Shown here: one piece after another, positions 1 through 13,000 of the stretch
Numbering within the stretch: the stretch's first letter is position 1
Layout of the letters: the number at the start of each line of letters is the position of its first letter
Origin: Lineus longissimus
Lineage: Eukaryota; Nemertea; Pilidiophora; Heteronemertea; Lineidae
NCBI RefSeq assembly: GCF_910592395.1
Contig: NC_088314.1
Coordinates: 19,614,070 to 19,678,069, forward strand
Reading direction: 5' to 3'
DNA length: 64,000 nt
Notes under the pieces: generated by a model
Told to the model about the DNA's origin: nothing
Databases searched by the model: none
The model's input: the letters and a program-made list of their open reading frames with translations, nothing else
Position numbers and translations under genes: made by a program

Positions 1-837
1 AAGTCATAACAAACATGCTCGTGACAAGTAACACGTGGACCGTAACTATGTAAACTCTATGTAAACCCAACAGGTGACATGTAAATCGTGACAAGTGACG
101 ATGTAAACTCTATGTAACCCAGCAGCTTTAGACATAGAGAGATATATATGTGATAGTGTTCTGTTCAGTGTCAGAAACCTGTTGACGGTGTAGAATAGTC
201 AAAATCTCATTATTCAATTACACAGTTGATAGTAATCGTTAATTAAAAGTCCTGTTAGAATTTATGATGTGGGGAAATTTCACCATCAGTTAACGTCTAT
301 CTGATCTCAAGATTAAATCAAGAAATTTACGACCATGATTTCTTATTGAAGAATAATTTGGAGTATGAGGTTTGTTTCCAACTTTGTGGTAATTTGAGAG
401 ATGTTAGCACATTGGGTCCTTCAATAGTGTGGGGGCAGTCACATGACACATCCTCATCCCTCCCCCAGGCTCACGTAATATGAAACCGTATCGTCGCATC
501 GACTGCAAACTGGTAGATCCTTGAACCAATCTAGCAGCCCGGATTCATTCTACTCTCAGTTCATCCAAATAAGGTCTTTCTTCTCATGATTGGATCCCTT
601 TAGCACTCTCTCTCTCTGGCAATGTTCATTACACAAGCATGCTAACCAGATCTCAAACTTGGTTTTCCACTCTAAGTAAATGTAGCACATGCACACATCA
701 ACGTCAAAATGTTCATGTCAACACGGTTGTAAAGCACCAATTCCTAAAAATTGCCCGAATTTTACCAAACCCATTTCATTGGAGGCAACTTTAAGCAATC
801 GTTTTCAAAGATATTCATTTTACGATTTGTTTTTCAG
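1..837 (+). other. CADPS intron (3' part)
   Basis: No coding exon recognised. It ends in the acceptor (ttttcag) of the exon at 838. The first 120 bases hold loosely repeated 'gtaaactctatgtaa...gtgaca' units. Nothing else of note was seen. Confidence 0.6.
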
Positions 838-1001
838 TACAAGCGATTCCCGAAGTTTGTCGTCAAAGAAATGGAGAGCATGTATATAGAGGAGTTAAAA
901 TCGTCGATTAACCTTTTGATGGCTAATTTGGAGAGCTTGCCGGTGTCGAAGGGTAGCACGGAATCCAAGTATTCACTTCAGAAGTTAAAGCGTTATAATA
1001 G
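838..1001 (+). CDS. CADPS: CADPS exon: end of N-terminal region
   Basis: Begins in phase 0 after ttttcag and reads [20 protein letters not shown], then [18 protein letters not shown], matching the conserved segment before the C2 domain. It ends AATAG|GTACGT, leaving two bases (ag) that complete an Arg codon with the first base of the exon at 11119, some 10 kb away. Confidence 0.95.
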
Positions 1002-4000
1002 GTACGTGTGCAATGAGAGAGTTCGTTATTCACTTTGAAGGCTTTAGGCTACTTGTTACGTGTTCTCGGCTAGGCATCTCCCAGAAGGCATTGCTTCAAC
1101 ACGTGATGTATTGCTTACGCATAGCGTCCCGTATTGTGCTTTGATTTTAGTTGCATATAGGTAGGTATATAAAAGGGGAAAAGGAGCTCTCCTCAAAGAA
1201 TGACCCCTCTCAGCTTCTATCTTATACATTCTAATACTTGTCGCTGAGGTTCTGTACAGATAGTCCAGTGATCTTTTAAAGGGCACTTTCCCGTGAATTT
1301 ATTTGGAGTGCACATTCTACATATACTTATGCTTAGTTCCCCTACTGGTCGAGTTCAAGTGAGCACCTTCTGGGGTTGCTCCTTGAAACCCCTGATTGAT
1401 TTCTGTGGAGACCGGGGTAATAATATGATATCCCCAAGCGCTTTGAGCGGCCAGTTAATGGTTGGATACTGCGCTATATAAGACTCGTATTATTATTATT
1501 ATATAGTCCAGTCTTTATTTCAAATGCACGTTCCTACACAGATTATCCAGCCTTTCTTTCAAGTGCTCATTTCAATGAATAGGCCCTGTTTCTCTCTTCG
1601 GCAATGCTAAAATGCCATTTTGTAAATGGTGTACCAGAAAAAAGCTAGCACATGATTTCTCAATATTATTTTTGGTTCCATTTGTTGAACTCTGGAGGAC
1701 TTAAAGAGGAATTGTGCAGAGATGACTGTTTCTAGGAATTGGATTATACTGTGAGCTGTTGATAGAACTATTTCAGAAGGGTTGACTAGAACATGTTACT
1801 AATATTACTAACTAAAGAATGATCATTCTGTGTTGATCACCAATTTTTCTGCTGTTTCTCATTTCTCTGATATCATTTTATCCTTTGCTGTTTTGCCATA
1901 GATGTACAATAACATAGCCATAAGACTATTTTCTGGCTGACATTTTGCCGCAAGCATTTTATAAGTTGTTGTCAATGCGAACCCTGTTTGCTAAAGTTAC
2001 TTTGCTAGAAACCAAAATGTGACCATTTCAAAACGGACTGGACATTGAGGACTGTATGTTATACGGAATAAATGTTGGGAACAGAAGGTATATTAAGAAG
2101 TTAGGGGAACCTGAGGCCTGATAGGTTCTGCTTCCTGCTTTGATTTTTATATCATTTCTTTTAATCTAAAAGACCCATGTAAGTATGTCCTTTGGCTAAT
2201 CGTGTGTTTTTTTCTCAATCGACCCATGCATGATAAAGACCTTTTATTTTTCCAGCATTTTTACGAGACGTACTGTGTGTGTCAGCCAGGTGACATGGCA
2301 GGTTTGGCGATAACTTCCTGAGATATCGTCACATTCCCAGCGTGCACCTCTCTGAGACACGCGATACTTTAATCTATTTCACAAGTAAATGTCACGCAGA
2401 TTTTTGGTGATTTCATACAAAAATGCAATATTTGAAGAAAATATCATATTTCGTCTTAAACAGCATCTCTCATCTTGAGAGTATCTAAAAATACTTATTT
2501 CGCCAGAATAAGACAGCGCATGACCAAGAAGAAGCCATTTGAAGCTAATTACTGACAACTTTTCCCAGCCAATTTTTTTAGGATTTTTGCATGCCCAGCC
2601 ATTATCTCGTGAAATGGAGTATACATGCGACTATGTACCCTGAAAACAAGCTATGCATGATTCTACTGCTACTCTCTGTTTACAACAATATAGACTGATT
2701 ACAGTGGAACCTTCCTAAGTGGACACCTCTCTAATGAGGACACCCTCGCTATTAAGGACACCAGTTTTGGTTCCAAAATCAATGTCTCTATTCAATTTGA
2801 CCTTTCTAATGAGGACACCTCTCTATCAAGGACAGTACTTGTCAGTCCCGAGGATGTCCTTAGTAGAGAGGTTCTACAGTATATAAAGCAGGTCATGTTC
2901 CAAACTCCCATCGGCATTTCAGTTTGGTGTCTCTAACATTTAAGCTCTTCGTAGGCGTTTGCTGACAAACTCCCTTTTGTTTCCTCTTCAGTGTATTGAT
3001 TCCATTTATCTAGTCTATTAAAGTCTGTTTCGAAAGCAGTTGTATCCTGATTCTGGGTTACTGAGTATGTACTTACTGAAAGTGATTGAATACAGGGCTT
3101 GGCGCTTTCGTTCAAGGCCAAATGACAGCGCTTGCCTTGGCGAAAGATCACATTTTCATTTCCAAAATGCTTCTGATCACGTGACATAACGAGTGTTGCG
3201 TGATGTCATGAATTATGTCAAACTTGCCACAATCATGGAACACTAGATTTGTCACATGATCGCAAGTTTATTGGACGTGAAAATTTCGTCAGGCTTTGAA
3301 CAAATGCGACGAGTCCAACTGCCATACAGCCAAAACCAGAAGTTCATCTGCTTTTGCGACAGACAATAGATAGATTGACGGTATATATTATGTAGACTTG
3401 TTTTTAGCGAGTGTTTGGTTAGGAAAACAAGTTTTGAATTATTTTATAATGAGGGTAACCTGTTAAGGTTTCGTACAGAGTATTCCCTCACCAACCACGG
3501 TTGAACCCCACTGTCTAGGAGACCGAGTACATTAAAAAATTTATGCAAGTGAGCAATTTTTATCCCAGAATCCTGCATTGTATGATCCCTTGTCTGCAGG
3601 TAGAACTAGTCATTGCTGGGTTTAAATGTGTTGTGACATCACTACAATGTGCTGTGACATCACTAAAATGCGCTGTGACATCACTAAAATGCGCTGTGAC
3701 ATCACTACAATGTGTTGTGACATCACTACAATGTGCTGTGACATCATTAAAATGTGTTGTGACATCACTACAATGTGCTGGATGTCCATACCCATCACAT
3801 ATACATGTACCTCAAATATGGAAATCCATACCAAAATGCTACGTATGGATATCCCTCCCCTTCCTGACTGATAAGTAAAAGTTCTCTCAGTAAACCCTGA
3901 CCTCTGCGAGTGCTTCTGTCCCTGTCAAAACTGCAATCTCTCCCCCCCCCCACTCACTCAGACTTACCTCATGCACTCCCCCTTAAAGAAAGTTTCATTT

Positions 4001-7000
4001 CTTCTTCATTCAAATCTCGATGTTTTCAGTCGATCCATTGAGTGCGAAATCCCCTTTTATACATCTCGCTTTAGTCTCGTCGATGTTGAACTGCTATCAA
4101 TGCTTTTGGCTCTTGATGTAATGTTGACCGCCAATTTCCCATGGCCCGCCGTTTATTCGCGAGAATAAAAAAAACGTAGCTTTTTTAATTTTTTTAAATT
4201 ACAAAATTTCATTCACAGTGCAAGTGACATTTAAAAAAAAAATTTTTGTGAAAATATTTATTCACGAGAATTTTAAAAAATTAGCCATTTTATTTTTTGA
4301 GATTACAAAATTTCTTTGATAGTGCAAGTGACATCTAAAAAAAAAATTTTTTATGAAAAGTTTTTTTTGCGAGATGGCAGCATAAAATGCCCGTGAAAAT
4401 TTTGCGGTCAACAATTTCAGGAATGGGGTCACTTTTCTGTTGGGATTTTGCCTTAAAATATCCAATTTCATGAAGCCAAATTGATAACATTTTTATATTC
4501 TGCAAATTAGTCTTTGCTTATTATCGACTGGTGGAGGGTTCCTTGCATGTCAATGGCAACAAGATTTTACAACTGCAGTTAACTCTTTCAGTGTCACCTC
4601 TATCACTTTTCGACATCTTTTTTGTCAACAATAACTCATGAGTCTGGCAATATCAAGAGGAAATCACGAAACATAATTCACGGGGCACCATTTTTGATCT
4701 GGCTGTGATGTCTTCGTGAGGATTTTACAAAATAGCATTATTACATAATTTATTACTTTTTGCAGATCATCAAGACTTTCTATGTTCCTATGTTCAGTTC
4801 TCCAAAATCTATTCTTTTTTGCATTGCAGCATTTTCACCACTTCTTTGAAAGATGAAGATGAACCTCATGTTCTTCTAGACCGCACAGAGTTATTTTTCA
4901 TTGGAATATGTAATTAACGAACTTGCATTATTTTTTCTAGGAGGCGGGAAAAAGAGTTCGCTGCTTACCAAGCTAGGTAAAACTGCTGACTTGTCTTTTT
5001 GGAAATTTTAGTCTTCAATATGGCACAAACAGTCTCTTTCAGCAAATAGCAGGAGGTGACTGTCGATTTCATCGATAAGGCTTTGCATAGTTTGCACTGT
5101 TTTTAACGATGAAAAATCAGAGTTATCTGGTTACTTTCACATAAAATGTTGTTTGTTCAGCTGAAGGTTACTTGGTAAAAGTTGGCCCTAAAGATCAAAA
5201 GCTATCTGGGAAATTTTCTGACTGATTAGTCATTACTAAATGCAGACCAACCAAATCTATGTCATATGATAATACCTTATTATGCTTACAACTATTTATC
5301 TTAGACAATTGATCTAATGATAAAAGCATTATTTGTAGTGCTAGACTATTGCCAAATCTTTCTTTTTGAAATTTTTTTGGAAAGAAAGAAAGTTCTTTAT
5401 AAAGCTTTTCCAAACTTTGTTTTAATCATTTCTGCTCAATTACTTTTGTCCTTATCTTCTTTGAACATTTTAAATTTACGTTTAAAAATTATTTGAAATA
5501 AATCATTTTTATCCCACTTTTGTTCTGATTATATATTATATTACACTTTCTTCGAAAAGGTGGCCATTGGCCAAGAATCTGCATTTTCAGAAAATCGATG
5601 GAAAACTTGATAGTGCACATGATTATACATCTGATGACAGCACAAGATGATTTTATCATATTTATGCCTCAGAAGCTGGTTAAAAGAATATATGACACAA
5701 AAAGTCTCGCAATGAAGGTTCAAAGTAACTCCTGAGATAAGACCAAACCCATTTGAGTTAAAACAGAAATGACAAAAACAAACAAAACTTCTTCAATTAT
5801 TGGACAATCTTATCCTATAACCTCCCAAGAAGTCTTCGAGAATTCAGAACCGATTGTTGCTGCTAACCCTGATCTGATTCCCTTCCGGGCGTCACTCCAG
5901 TGTTTGCCAATCATCTTCACCATAGGTGAACATTCAAATCCGAATGTCAGCGCTTTTGCGTTTTGCCGATAACCCATTTTCAGTGACCTTTGTTCAATGT
6001 GAAAAATATCAATGTGTTAGAATAATGTGCCATATGTATTTTTGTCTCTACTTCAAAGATAAAGTCTTCAAAGTCAGTGCAGCTAGGAGAAATGGATGTT
6101 GGTTGCAACTGGGTATCTTCTACTGCAAATGTCATTTCGTGCAATCTCCATTTAAGCTGCAGATGTAACATCTGTAATCGCAATTTACAGATGTGATATC
6201 GCATTTGACATATAGTGAAAACTTCATTCTGTAATCCCCATCTGCAGATCTGACATCTGTAATCCCAATCTGCAGATCTGACATCTGCAATCCCCATCTG
6301 CAAATGAAGATAGGACATGTGTCATCCCAATCTGCAGATCTGACATATGCAATCCCCATCTGCAGATGAAGATAGGACATGTGTCATCCCAATCTGCAGA
6401 TCTGACATATGCAATCCCCATCTGCAGATGAAGATAGGACATGTGTCATCCCAATCTGCAGATCTGACATATGCAATCCCCATCTGCAGATGAAGATAAG
6501 ACATGTGTCATCCCAATCTGCAGATCTGACATCTGCAATCCCCATCTGCAAATGAAGATAGGACATGTGTCATCCCAATCTGCAGATCTGACATCTGTAA
6601 TCCCCATCTGCAAATGAAGATAAGACATGTGTCATCCCAATCTGCAAATCTGACATATGCAATCCCCATCTGCAAATGAAGATAGGACATGTGTCATCGC
6701 AATCTGCAGATCTGACATCTGTAATCCCAGTTGCAGATGCGACATCTGCAATCTCCATCACAGATGAAAAGGTGGCTATTTCAGATCAGACTTCAGACCA
6801 TAAAACCTTTGGCACAGAAAACCAACCTGAGTAAGACTTTCCGTTTGATAACGTGAGTTTGATTCTATTGCAGGCGTCATTCGAGTATAGCCAACCAACT
6901 TCACCATAGGTAATCCTATTGCGAATCCTCTTGCGATCTGTTTTTTCTGATCAGCATTTCTGCCGCGAGTGAAGCCAGTGTTGATGATTTAATGTTGAAA

Positions 7001-10000
7001 CTTGTTTCTCAATCTTATTTTCTTGTGTGTTTCTTTTTGTGATGTGTTCAATTGAAACTCTGTTTATGTTTGAATGAATATCCCTTGCTGGAGAAATTCT
7101 TGGAGTGAAGACCTCTGAATGTGTACAGTGGACTTTGCTTTGAGAGACATTTCTGTCCAAGAAAAGAGACTCACTATATAATCTCAGATGCATATTTTAT
7201 TCCAGAGAATAAATCCAGTTACTTCCAGTCAATTTGATCTGAAAAGCATTTTTCAGCAAAAGGGCTGTCTTCAAAAGAGGAGTTTGCCCAATGTCTGTGT
7301 AGTGAGTACCCAAACTTTCATCTGGTCATATTCGAAATAGTGCCCATTGAAATTCCATAATAATTGCCTTTAAACATGTTGAGAAAAAACCCATATAATT
7401 GCCTCCAAACATGTTGAGAAACCAATCCATATAATTGCCTCTTAACATGTTGAGAAAAACCATATAATTGCCTCCAAACATGTTGAGAAACCAATCCATA
7501 TAATTACCTCCAAACACATTGAGAAACAAGCTTCCCTTGCCTCTGATCTAGCATATTCGCTTCAGTATGCTTCTAACAGTAGGGGAAACAGCCAAACTTT
7601 TGTAACATCCAATAAAATAGGGAGTTTGTTCTAGAATTTAGGGATGACCTCCACAATATCCCCTTAAATTCTGAAGTGTTGGTCCCATCGTTTAGCAACA
7701 ACCGGGCAGAATACCATCAATGGATCGTTCCTTTGTTATTACATGTTTCAAAGTGTTGGCATTAACCCCTACTGCCTGATACATCTGATTATTACTTATT
7801 TTCTCTGTCCTAACCATAGCAGCATACTCTTATATCAAACTCTATTTACCAAGTTGTCTCTCATCTGAAAACGATCTGTCTTCTTTCATCTATTATGGCC
7901 CGGTTGTTCAATCAGTGTTAGGGGTAACATTGGTGTTCAGTCCTAATGCACTGAAGTAGTGTTTTAGTTGTACTGACACTGGTGTTTCCCTCTAACACCA
8001 ATTGAGCAACTGGGCCTGGCAGTGCAGCACCTGGTATTAGAAGACTCCGACTTCAGTGTTTTGTTGGTGATCTTAAAGAGTTCTGAGGTTTGTGTTGACT
8101 TTGTTAGCTTTAAATTCTCCAGTGCCTTTGTTTGATTTGTCTTAAAGCAAGGTTTCTTTTAATATCAGTTGCGCTCAGAAAATCTGTCCAGAAATGAAAA
8201 CAGTTTTCTGATTTCCAATTTTTCACTATCGGTATAAACATGTTTTCTAATTGTCATTTTCTTTCAAAATGATTATATGTTTTTCAATTTGCTACCTGTT
8301 TATGTATATCAAGACTTTGTGACATTATGTGTATCTTTTATTATAAAGATTATATACATTATAACAATCGCATTCCAAATTGTAGGAGCACCCATCGACA
8401 TTTCAGGGAAAGAACTACCCCATTCTCGCAAGAGTGGTTAGAGCAAGTGTACTGGTAATGTGGTTTATAACAGTCTGCCTGCAGTTTCTGAGTCTCGAGA
8501 GAGGCTGCTCGGAACTTATAGCCTTGGTGCAAGTTAGTTGGCTTGTGTCAGACAGGTATCTGCACCTGCAGACAGGACCTGACTCTTTGACAATGGGTGT
8601 GGGGGAAACATACTACGCTATCTGAGATGGCCTTACACCACTTTTCTCAAAACCTGCATGCAATCCCTTTTCTCATCCTCCCCTCCGCCTGAGTCACATA
8701 CGTGCCACGTTGGGCCTGGGAAAACATTTGACTTACTTGCAGCCAAGGATTTTGAGATGATAGCCTCCTTTCAGAAACATCTGCTGAACAACTGACTGCT
8801 GAAAATGTGTTTGCAGGATCATGAATGCATTTAATGGGCGTTTGCTGGTTTTGAAGCATGTTTAAAGAACACTTCGTCATCAATGAATCTTGTTCCAGTT
8901 CTGTACTGGAATCAAATTGTAGTTTGTCTTCATCATCCTAGGTGGAACACAGACCTGATCAGGCTCCATACAGCCACAACTATATCTATACTCCCCCTTT
9001 AAAGCTGGTGCTAGTGCATGGTAATTGCATACAAGGAAAACCTATTCTTGTTAACCGTGAAATTTTCGGGAAGCTAAAAGTTAGATCATTTTCAGTTGGC
9101 AGTGGATTGAATAACGCTTTTTCTGGTGAAATTCAGTGGTTAATGCAACACTGTTGATATTTTTGTGCTTTCTAAGTTTGCGTTTGATTGTCAATTTGCA
9201 AAAATTACAAAAATAAATGCTAGCAAAAGTTCACGGTTTACAGTCTGTGGCTGTTTTTACTTCTAGACCTGCCTTGAGTTCTCACAGGATGTTTCAGAAA
9301 AAACAGGCCTTTTAATGATCTATGCTTGGTGTTGTGGTATACACACTTCAGGACCATGTTTTCTTGACTATACTGCATGTCTCAAAATGAATGCCCTTGG
9401 ATATGTAGGGAATGTTGGCGGTGACTTGGGCCTGAAAAATATTTTAAAGTTTTCATTTCTTCATCTTTTTTTCAGTGATCATCCATCAGGGCTTTGAAAG
9501 ATTCGCAATTCCTCTGAAATTCATCCGTAAATTCTCCATTTTCCCACTACATTTTTCAAGCCATAATTGAAATTCTTCTTTCAGTCTGCTATCACTAAGT
9601 CAGTGGAAGCGCTGCTTTCAGCGGCGACCTCCAACTCACCAGGGGTCCACAACCTCTGCACAGCGCTTGGTATATAAGCTTGACCGGTACTTTGTAAACA
9701 GACAAGTCCTTGTGGATTTTTTCACGAATAGTAAAAGTAACCAAGAATGAATCATAGAAAAATAGCATCTAACCTTCGGTTTTTGAAATGAAGATGGTAT
9801 GATTTGAGATGTTCCCCCGTAACAGATTTGATATAAAATGCATATCTCCAATTCGCCTCTTTCCAGCTGGGTGTCCCTATATGCGTAGCTGTGTTCTGGG
9901 GGGAATCTGGCCCACATCTTGGGTCAGCTTGAATGTGGCAGTCATCACGTCAGCCATCGGGGCGCCACAGATTTTATTGTCAATGCTGACATCGAAGACT

Positions 10001-13000
10001 GGCTCCATTAGTCAGCCATTTTGTTCCCCAAGGCAGAGCTCCACCATTAGATATGCTCAACTGGGAAGAGGCGAATTCTACAAAATAAAAGACAGAATAA
10101 CTTAAATTTGTCTAACTTTGAGTTGTTTGTGTGAATCTAACTGGCGAACTGGCAAAATAACTGCACAAGTTGAAGAGTCACTTTTATTGACAACAAAATA
10201 TGCAAATTATTGTCTATATTTTCAGCACCAGGCCTATTTTTGAAATTTTGATACATTTCTTCTGGAGACACTCTGGCTTCACCGATATGAGACTGTCGCT
10301 GAATAATCGAGAAATTGGGGATATTATGCACATGGTCAATCGATGCCATTCAACATGTTCAATTTGAAAAGATAATTGGTTTGCGACACCAAATTCTGAT
10401 GGTCATATTTGGCTTGGCTTGGCTTTTGGGTCGATTTAGAAGTCATAATTGAAAGTGGTCTTAGATCGGAGAAACTAGAGTAGGTGCATCCAAATTAGTA
10501 ATTAAACTTACAACCTTCAAATTATACAGAAACTCTGTAGCCTTGAGGGGCTGTATCCCAAAATAAATTCCTGCTCTTTTAGCGAAAATCAACTCAAAAC
10601 ACTTAAATTACCAAGGCTCGATTTCAAATATTGAAAATCGATGTCGCGTGCTGGGATAAATTCAGACGCACATCAATAATTTATTTGAAGTTCGCACCAT
10701 TGCTGAATAAGACATCAATACTCAATATGTAAAATGGTTGTTGGAAATAACAGACTTCATTTTGTTCACCCTTTAGGTTCCTAACTCGATGTCAGGGTTC
10801 ATCCCGATGGTATTTTTTCTGGTGTTGTGTTTTTGAGTAAGGTTTGCATCTGGTATGATTTCATGTGCATCATCTTCCGTGATGCATACATGCACATGAA
10901 TGAAAGCTGAGCAGACGTCATTAATATCTCTGTTGTTGTGCATCTTCTTCTATTTCATGTACATCTAGTATGATTTCATGTGCATCTTCTTTGAAACATC
11001 CATACACATGAATGAAAGCTGAGCAGACGTCATTGATATCTCTGTTGTTTCATGTGCATAAGTATGATCTCATGTGCATCTCTTGTAATTTCATGTGCAT
11101 CTTCTTTGATTTTGACAGGGCACAGAGTTCATCTATCTCAAAAATAGAAGTATCGGAGGATAACGAACCAGCACTCTCCAAACTTGATGTGGTTCTCAAT
11201 TTTACACTCGAGGTGAGGAACTTTTGTTTCAGATTATGTGCCTGTTGATGCAATCATGACGTAGCTACGATGTCGTTTGACAACAGGGAGCGCTGCTATA
11301 TTGGGTGCTCACATGCAGTCTCTCTCATGCCATACCCTTTTGGCCTGGAAAGTAAAGACTTCTGTAACCATGGAGTCTTCCTTTAACTTTGTTCATAAGG
11401 CCGAAGTTACATAGACCTCATTCGTTCATTTCCCAGGACTCATTTTCTCCTTTTGCTTTCTTTCCCCTGTGAATGCACGGCCTTGTGGCGTGCATTCACC
11501 GAGGAATGAAAGAAAAACCCGGAAAGTGACTCGTGGTAAATGAACGAATGAGGTCTATGTAACTTCGGCCTAAAGTGCTGCGCAAACAGATGATATTTTT
11601 CACTGCAACCTGCGATGGAATGACAACATGACTCATGATTGCAATTTAACCAATCAGCAGCCACACTCCAACCAAGGGTTGAGATCATGCAATCTGAAAC
11701 ACTATCGTTTATCACCAATAGGTTGTTGTCATGGAGGTAAAAGGCCTAAAATCACTCTCTCCCAACAAAATCGTTTACTGCACAATGGAAGTTGAAGGTG
11801 GTGAGAAGCTCCAGACAGACCAGGCAGAGGCTTCAAAACCTTCGTAAGTATCAAGTTCTGCTTGTGACCTCGGATAAATCACTTAACTTTCGGTGACTTA
11901 AAGGAAAGAAGCATGTTTTTCTTCCATTTGTATGTGGCTAATGGGACTCTGCACTTTCATCAGTTCACCTTACGATTTCCATGATGATTTTATTACATTT
12001 CTAGGTGGGACACTCAAGGCGATTTTACCACCACTCACCCACTACCCGCTGTCAAGGTCAAACTCTACACAGAAAGCTCCGGCATGCTGAGCCTCGAAGA
12101 CAAGGAACTTGGAAAAGTCGTCATACGACCAACATCGACGAGTAGCAAGATGCCGGAATGGTACAAGTTAGCGACAAGCAAAAACTGCCCTGATGACCTG
12201 AAAATTAAGATAGCCGTTCGGATGGACAAGCCACAGAATATGAAGCATTGTGGGTAAGTATCGAAATGTTGAGTTTCCTGATTATCGTTCGTACACAATT
12301 TCCATTTGAAGAAAGAGCAGATTTGAATACTGCATAAGGCAAAGGATGTTGACACAAAGTCATGAAGTTGTGTTTCATTTCAGGTACCTCTATGTGATGG
12401 GAAAGACTGTTTGGAAGAAGTGGAAGAAGCGATACTTTGTACTTGTTCAGGTAAGTTGTTTCTGTTTGGAAATGGCGTGCGTAATGGGCAATATAAGATA
12501 ATTCCTGTACCCTTCTCTTTGAAGCAAAAGAAAAGAAGAAGGTTCAAGGGTTGTGTAGAGTGTTGGCTGTTATCGGTTTCTTATCATGAATTTGTCAGTT
12601 TATATGATCTGCTTGTGTGGTTTCAGGTATCACAGTATACGTTTGCGATGTGCAGTTATCGTGAGAAGAAACCGGACCCCACCGAAATGATGCAGTTGGA
12701 TGGCTATACGGTCGACTACTGTGAGCCAGCTGGTGAGTGACTATACAAGGGCAGCTCTGACTGTCCATCAATAGAACTGTTGGGACTGTGATAGTGCAGT
12801 GGGGAATTGCATGATCAAGTTCATGGTTTGGACTCCAGGCTGTGCTACTTGTTCCCCTACTGTTCAAGGTCTTGTTTTGCACAGCAGCCAGTTGACACCG
12901 CAGAGCGCCTCTTTGGCGATGGTAATAACAGTATGTTAACCCTAAAGTGTCTGTGAACAAGGATTAAATCTTGTTATTTCAGCCGGCAATCAATTTTTTC

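Larger units (their letters stand above)
1002..11118 (+). other. 10.1-kb CADPS intron rich in repeats
   Basis: No exon could be supported. It contains a SINE-like element (about 1330-1505), a TA-flanked MITE (2701-2880), a 21-bp tandem array (3627-3780), an AT-rich duplicated block (4190-4370), the 62-bp tandem array (6225-6745), a 35-bp array (7362-7530), a 120-bp foldback (7897-8016), an AT-rich TIR element (9051-9244), an imperfect foldback (9847-10075) and a direct duplication (10855-11055). Small ORFs here are explained by repeats or chance. Confidence 0.7.

Noticed and set aside
3543-3878. ORFs of 70-111 residues on both strands
   Set aside because: They are translations of the 21-bp tandem array, which has no stops in several frames.
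5980-6761. A ladder of minus-strand ORFs of 60-112 residues ([10 protein letters not shown] repeats)
   Set aside because: They are spaced exactly 62 bp apart and overlap one another; they reflect the 62-bp repeat and not a gene.
9809-10105. 98-residue plus-strand ORF
   Set aside because: It coincides with an imperfect foldback element and has no domain or splice context.
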